Shown: positions 6,348 through 9,185 of the stretch, in pieces
Position numbering within the stretch: the first letter of the stretch is position 1
How the letters are laid out: each line of letters starts with the position of its first letter
Assembly: GCA_012032975.1 (NCBI GenBank)
Contig: JAAUPU010000057.1
Span: 1-9,185, forward strand
DNA: 9,185 bases
Reading direction: 5' to 3'
DNA from: Caldilineaceae bacterium
GTDB taxonomy: Bacteria > Chloroflexota > Anaerolineae > Caldilineales > Caldilineaceae
Notes under the pieces: generated by a model
Database searches by the model: none
Told to the model about the DNA's origin: nothing
The model's input: only the letters and a program-made list of their open reading frames with translations
Position numbers and translations under genes: made by a program

Positions 6348-6488
6348 CTCAGCCGCCGAAGCGACCATACCATTTCCCATAAGCCAACCGAGCTGGCCAT
6401 AACGTCGATACGGCGACCGGCCACACTTGCAAGAGCCACGGGCTGGCGGCTGGACGACGATCATAGCCTAAGCGAAGAGGAAGAAAAG

Positions 6489-7047
6489 ATGCTTAACGAA
6501 ATTATGGCCGACGGCCACAACCGCATGGACAAAGCCACCGAATCGTTGAAGGCAGACCTCATGGGCATCCGCACCGGGCGTGCCTCGCCCGCGCTGGTAG
6601 AGAAGCTTCCGGTCGAATATTACGGCGTGCCCACTCCGCTGCTGCAACTGGCATCGATCTCAGCACCGGAAGCCCAGACATTGCTGATCCGCCCCTTTCA
6701 GCCCTGGCGACCTTCAGGCGATCGAAAAGGCAATCGCCAAGTCCGACCTTGGTCTCACCCCAAACAACGATGGTCAGCAGATTCGTCTGGTGATCCCCCC
6801 ATTGACCGAAGAGCGTCGTCGTGACCTGACCAAGCTGGTCGGTAAGCGTGCGGAAGAAGCCCGCATCTCTGTGCGCAACATTCGCCGGGATGTCATTCAG
6901 GACTTGCGAGACCTGGAAAAGGAAAGTATGATCTCGGAAGATGAACTCCACCGAAGTCAGGACAAAGTGCAAGAGTTGACCAACGACGCCATCAAGCTCG
7001 TCGACGACATTGCGCGTGAGAAAGACGAAGAGATCATGACGCTTTAG
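6489..7047 (+). CDS. frr: Ribosome recycling factor, with one frame break
   Basis: RRF works with EF-G to split the post-termination ribosome into subunits and is essential in most bacteria. Residues 1-70 ([20 protein letters not shown]..., [34 protein letters not shown]) are read from ATG 6489, set by GAGG at 6477-6480. Just after TTT at 6696-6698 the frame goes wrong and ends at 6824. The true continuation ([20 protein letters not shown]..., [27 protein letters not shown], ..EKDEEIMTL) lies one base along and stops at 7047. Removing one base near 6699, giving [12 protein letters not shown], yields exactly 185 residues, the standard RRF length. A read error is the likeliest cause. pyrH, the usual upstream neighbour, is absent; uppS-cdsA follow as expected. 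Confidence 0.95.
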
Positions 7048-7086
7048 GCCGGGCGAAAACGGCCAATTTGTACGCGACGAACGTAC
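7047..7086 (+). other. Two small hairpins after the frr stop
   Basis: GGCCG (7047-7051) pairs with CGGCC (7060-7064) across 9 bases or fewer, and GTACG (7070-7074) pairs with CGTAC (7082-7086). Both stems are only 5 bp and neither has a T-run. They precede the stronger terminator and could slow RNA decay or be incidental. Confidence 0.3.
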
Positions 7087-7125
7087 CTTCCAAGTAGATC
7101 ATTGTCGAGAGTAAACCGGAACGCC

Positions 7126-7155
7126 GGGGGTGGGGTTGACTCACCCCCTTTTTTT
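7126..7155 (+). terminator. Intrinsic terminator between frr and uppS
   Basis: GGGGGTG (7126-7132) pairs with CACCCCC (7142-7148), a 7-bp all-but-one GC stem with a 9-base loop, followed at once by seven T (7149-7155). It lies about 80 bases after the frr stop and would end or reduce transcription into uppS. Confidence 0.85.
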
Positions 7156-7237
7156 CGTTAGGAACAACGGTTTGCAGGGGATCAGGATAGAAAGTCCGAC
7201 GCAAAGCGACCGTGCAACAAGAAAGAAGAGGGACATC

Positions 7238-7966
7238 ATGAGCAGCGACCACATAGAACACGAATCGCTTGCGTTGATCCCCCATCATGTCGGAATTATC
7301 TTGGATGGGAATGGGCGGTGGGCACAACAGCGTGGCTGGCTGCGACTAGCGGGCCATCAGGCCGGCGTCAACAATATCCGGCAAGTCTTGGAGAGTTGCG
7401 TAAAGTTTGGCATCAAGGTCTTGACGATCTACGCATTTTCGACCGAAAATTGGCACCGTCCACCGGACGAGGTGGCTGGTCTCATGCGCTTGCTCGGGCT
7501 GACCATTCGCCGACAGCTCAACGACCTGCACAAAAATGGCGTGCAAATTCGCCACAGCGGGCGGATGGATGGCATCAGCCCCGAGCTACAGGAACAGATT
7601 CGCCATGCGCTTGAGGTCACCAAAGACAACGACCGGATCATTCTCAACGTTGCGTTTAACTATGGCGGGCGGGCAGAAATCCTGGATGCGTTGCGCCAGC
7701 TGATCGCAGACAAAGTGCCCCCGGATGAGATCACAGAGGATCTGATCAGCCGCTATCTCTACACAGAGGGATTGCCCGACCCCGACATGATCATTCGCAC
7801 GGGCGGAGAGTGGCGGCTAAGCAACTTCCTGATCTGGCAGGCTGCCTATGCCGAGTATTATTCGACGCCGGTCTTCTGGCCAGACTTCAACGAAGACGAA
7901 CTCTTCAAGGCCCTATACGAATACAATCGCCGCGAGCGACGCTTTGGTCGCGTTTTGCAAGGGTAG
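7238..7966 (+). CDS. uppS: Undecaprenyl diphosphate synthase (cis-prenyltransferase)
   Basis: UppS adds isopentenyl units in cis to farnesyl diphosphate to make the C55 lipid carrier precursor for peptidoglycan and surface glycans. The family motifs are all present in the 242-residue product: [14 protein letters not shown] (16-29) with catalytic Asp23, GHQAGV (39-44), [11 protein letters not shown] (65-75), FNYGGRAEI (140-148) and [18 protein letters not shown] (184-201) with AYAEYY. The usual RTSGE is RTGGE here, a small change. The ATG at 7238 is set by GAGGG at 7228-7232; an upstream GTG at 7130 in the same frame lies inside the terminator and is not the start. I see no convincing promoter between the terminator and the gene. 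cdsA follows after 8 bases, a clear pair. The frame is intact. Confidence 0.97.
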   Translation: MSSDHIEHESLALIPHHVGIILDGNGRWAQQRGWLRLAGHQAGVNNIRQVLESCVKFGIKVLTIYAFSTENWHRPPDEVAGLMRLLGLTIRRQLNDLHKNGVQIRHSGRMDGISPELQEQIRHALEVTKDNDRIILNVAFNYGGRAEILDALRQLIADKVPPDEITEDLISRYLYTEGLPDPDMIIRTGGEWRLSNFLIWQAAYAEYYSTPVFWPDFNEDELFKALYEYNRRERRFGRVLQG

Positions 7967-7974
7967 AGCAGCAC

Positions 7975-8761
7975 ATGCGCACACGCATTCTGGTCGGGAT
8001 CATTGGGATTCCTTTGGTCCTCATCCCCATCTGGCTCGGCGGGCTTTGGGCGGTGGCGCTCTTCCTGGTCATCGGCGTGATAGGCGGCATCGAGTTCTAC
8101 AATATGATGCAGATGGGTGGTTATCACCCGCGCGCTGGCTGGGCATTGCGTGGCTGGTTGCGTTGGTGATCCAGGGGTGGCGGCCCGATCTGTTGGCATT
8201 GACGACCGTTCTCACCGTCGGGCTGATCGCAACCCTGATCTATGCACTTTATCAGACTGAGGCGCCAGCCAGCACGTGGATGTCCACCAGCATCGGTGCG
8301 ATCTACCTCGGCGTGATGATCGGTCAGGCGTTGGCGCTTCGGCTGGGCGATGAGGGTCTTTGGCTGCTCTTGCTGGGTGTGCTGATCACGTGGGCCAATG
8401 ACACCGCCGCCTATTTTACCGGCGTCACGCTTGGCAAACGCAAACTCTGGCCGCGACTCAGCCCGAAGAAGACGTGGGAAGGCACTCTTGGGTGGTTGGA
8501 TTGGCTGCGGGGCTGGTTGGTGGGGTGCTGGTCTGGCTCATGCCGCTCTCGCTGAGCGCGCCAATGGGGGTTGTACTCGGTGGCGTGGCTGGGGTTTTAG
8601 CCCTGTTTGGCGACCTCTCGGTCAGCATGATGAAGCGTCAAGTTGGTGCAAAGGACAGCGGCACGATTATCCCCGGTCACGGCGGCATGTTGGACCGGCT
8701 CGACAGCCTCCTCTTCGTGCTTCCCTTCGTCTATCAGGTCTCACTTCTCTTCGCCGCGTAG
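7975..8761 (+). CDS. cdsA: Phosphatidate cytidylyltransferase, broken by two frame shifts
   Basis: CdsA is an inner-membrane enzyme making CDP-diacylglycerol from phosphatidate and CTP, the branch point for phospholipids. The N-terminus ([20 protein letters not shown]) opens a multi-helix membrane protein; hydrophobic helices recur throughout. Conserved parts are [28 protein letters not shown] and the signature [19 protein letters not shown] followed by [15 protein letters not shown]. These sit in three frames. One missing base near 8126-8136 (within CACCCGCGCG) and another in the G3 run at 8490-8492 would join them, giving 262 residues, a normal CdsA length. As read, translation stops at 8169. 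Since the gene is essential and homology continues across both breaks, sequencing error is likelier than decay. It starts 8 bases after uppS and converges on rpe. Confidence 0.93.
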
Positions 8762-8801
8762 CCCATCCGCGGGCGCCATCCGCGCAGCCCATCAACAACA
8801 C

Positions 8802-8818
8802 GCAGCCACCCAGGCTGC
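8802..8818. terminator. Weak hairpin between convergent cdsA and rpe
   Basis: GCAGCC (8802-8807) and GGCTGC (8813-8818) form a 6-bp stem with a 5-base loop in the 66-base gap between the convergent gene ends. There is no T-run on either side, so it may not terminate on its own. Confidence 0.3.
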
Positions 8819-8827
8819 ATCGGTTGC

Positions 8828-9185
8828 CTAGATTTCTGCGCAGGCCTCGCGTAAACCGGATAGATTCTCCGCGACCGATGCCTGGTCATTGAAGACCGCG
8901 CTGCCGGTTACCAGAATATTGGCGCCATGCCGCGCGATCACAGCGATGTTGTGGCGATGCACGCCGCCATCTACCTCCAAATCGCACGTGGGATTCACGC
9001 TGTCTAACATGCGACGGATGCGACGTAGCTTGCTCAAGCTGGTTTCAATGAAGCGCTGCGAGCCAAATCCAGGATTGACGCTCATCACCAGCAGCAGATC
9101 CACAAAGGGCATAATCTCGCGCACGGCCTCGACGCTTGTCCCCGGATTGAGCGCCACACCGGCGCCGACAACCCAGTTCCGTGAT
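8828..9185 (-). CDS. rpe: Ribulose-phosphate 3-epimerase, C-terminal part, frame break near the window edge
   Basis: Rpe interconverts ribulose-5-phosphate and xylulose-5-phosphate in the pentose phosphate and Calvin pathways. About 118 codons of the C-terminal half are visible; the 5' part lies beyond base 9185. Family motifs are AGVALNPGT, VDLLLVMSVNPGFGSQRF, LEVDGGVHRHNI and GANILVTGSAVF. The Asp of EVDGG is the usual catalytic and metal-binding residue, and GSAVF is the phosphate-binding end. As read, the frame continues upstream as SRNWVVG. One base fewer around 9161-9167 would give ITELGCRAGVALNP, which matches the family better, so a single-base insertion is probable. The stop is TAG at 8828-8830, so the protein ends soon after LREACAEI. 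It converges on cdsA. Confidence 0.93.
   Translation of the reverse strand, partial: SRNWVVGAGVALNPGTSVEAVREIMPFVDLLLVMSVNPGFGSQRFIETSLSKLRRIRRMLDSVNPTCDLEVDGGVHRHNIAVIARHGANILVTGSAVFNDQASVAENLSGLREACAEI

Larger units (their letters stand above)
6024..6488. other. Divergent control region between the his-side operon and frr
   Basis: These 465 bases hold no established gene. They contain promoter candidates for both directions, a possible 23-codon ORF on the plus strand and a leader with a hairpin and short repeats in front of frr; each is listed separately. An open minus frame at 6236-6439 has an Arg/Leu-rich product unlike any protein I know and runs through the plus promoter, so I treat it as chance. 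Confidence 0.6.

Noticed and set aside
6236..6439. A 67-codon minus-strand open frame in the divergent region.
   Set aside because: It covers the frr promoter and leader hairpin, its product is low-complexity Arg/Leu-rich, and no ribosome site is evident.
7130..7237. A 36-codon N-terminal extension of uppS from GTG 7130.
   Set aside because: It lies within the terminator stem, and the conserved family region and ribosome site both point to ATG 7238.

Overview
The window reads as ordinary bacterial chromosome, moderately GC-rich, most likely from the Chloroflexota (Anaerolineae/Caldilineae type). That placement is inference. It rests on short-form HisG paired with HisZ, a zinc-free L33, secreted proteins with Pro/Thr-rich linkers and SH3b domains, and general codon use; no 16S or other marker is present. 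The sequence looks error-prone. Six single-base frame breaks fall in five conserved genes (mtnP, rmlC, frr, cdsA twice, rpe). In each case the family-typical protein resumes in another frame and the repaired length fits the family. I annotate these as one gene each and read the breaks as sequencing indels.

Layout. Bases 1-1328 (minus) encode a secreted protein with an SH3b domain that runs off the left edge. Bases 1601-1848 (minus) hold a complete one-gene unit, rpmG, with a perfect -10 box upstream and an intrinsic terminator downstream. Bases 1956-6023 (minus) hold a probable operon in the order: small secreted protein, hisZ, hisG, rmlC-like epimerase, mtnP. hisZ and hisG give the two halves of the hetero-octameric ATP phosphoribosyltransferase that opens histidine synthesis. 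The epimerase start overlaps the hisG stop by 4 bases, and mtnP follows after about 110 bases. A five-copy 15-bp tandem repeat lies over the hisZ start region.

Bases 6024-6488 are a divergent control region with weak promoter candidates on both strands, a possible 23-codon ORF and a hairpin plus 12-bp repeats in the frr leader. Bases 6489-8761 (plus) hold frr, a strong intrinsic terminator, then uppS and cdsA separated by 8 bases. These cover ribosome recycling, undecaprenyl diphosphate synthesis for cell wall, and CDP-diacylglycerol synthesis for phospholipids. frr-uppS-cdsA is a conserved bacterial order, here without pyrH upstream. cdsA converges on rpe (minus), whose 5' part lies beyond the right edge.

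I found no mobile element, CRISPR array, rRNA, tRNA or convincing riboswitch, and no clear sign of a new multi-gene system. The most unusual points are the in-frame pentapeptide-coding repeat at the hisZ start, a possible small ORF linking the secreted protein to hisZ, and the epimerase locked to hisG.
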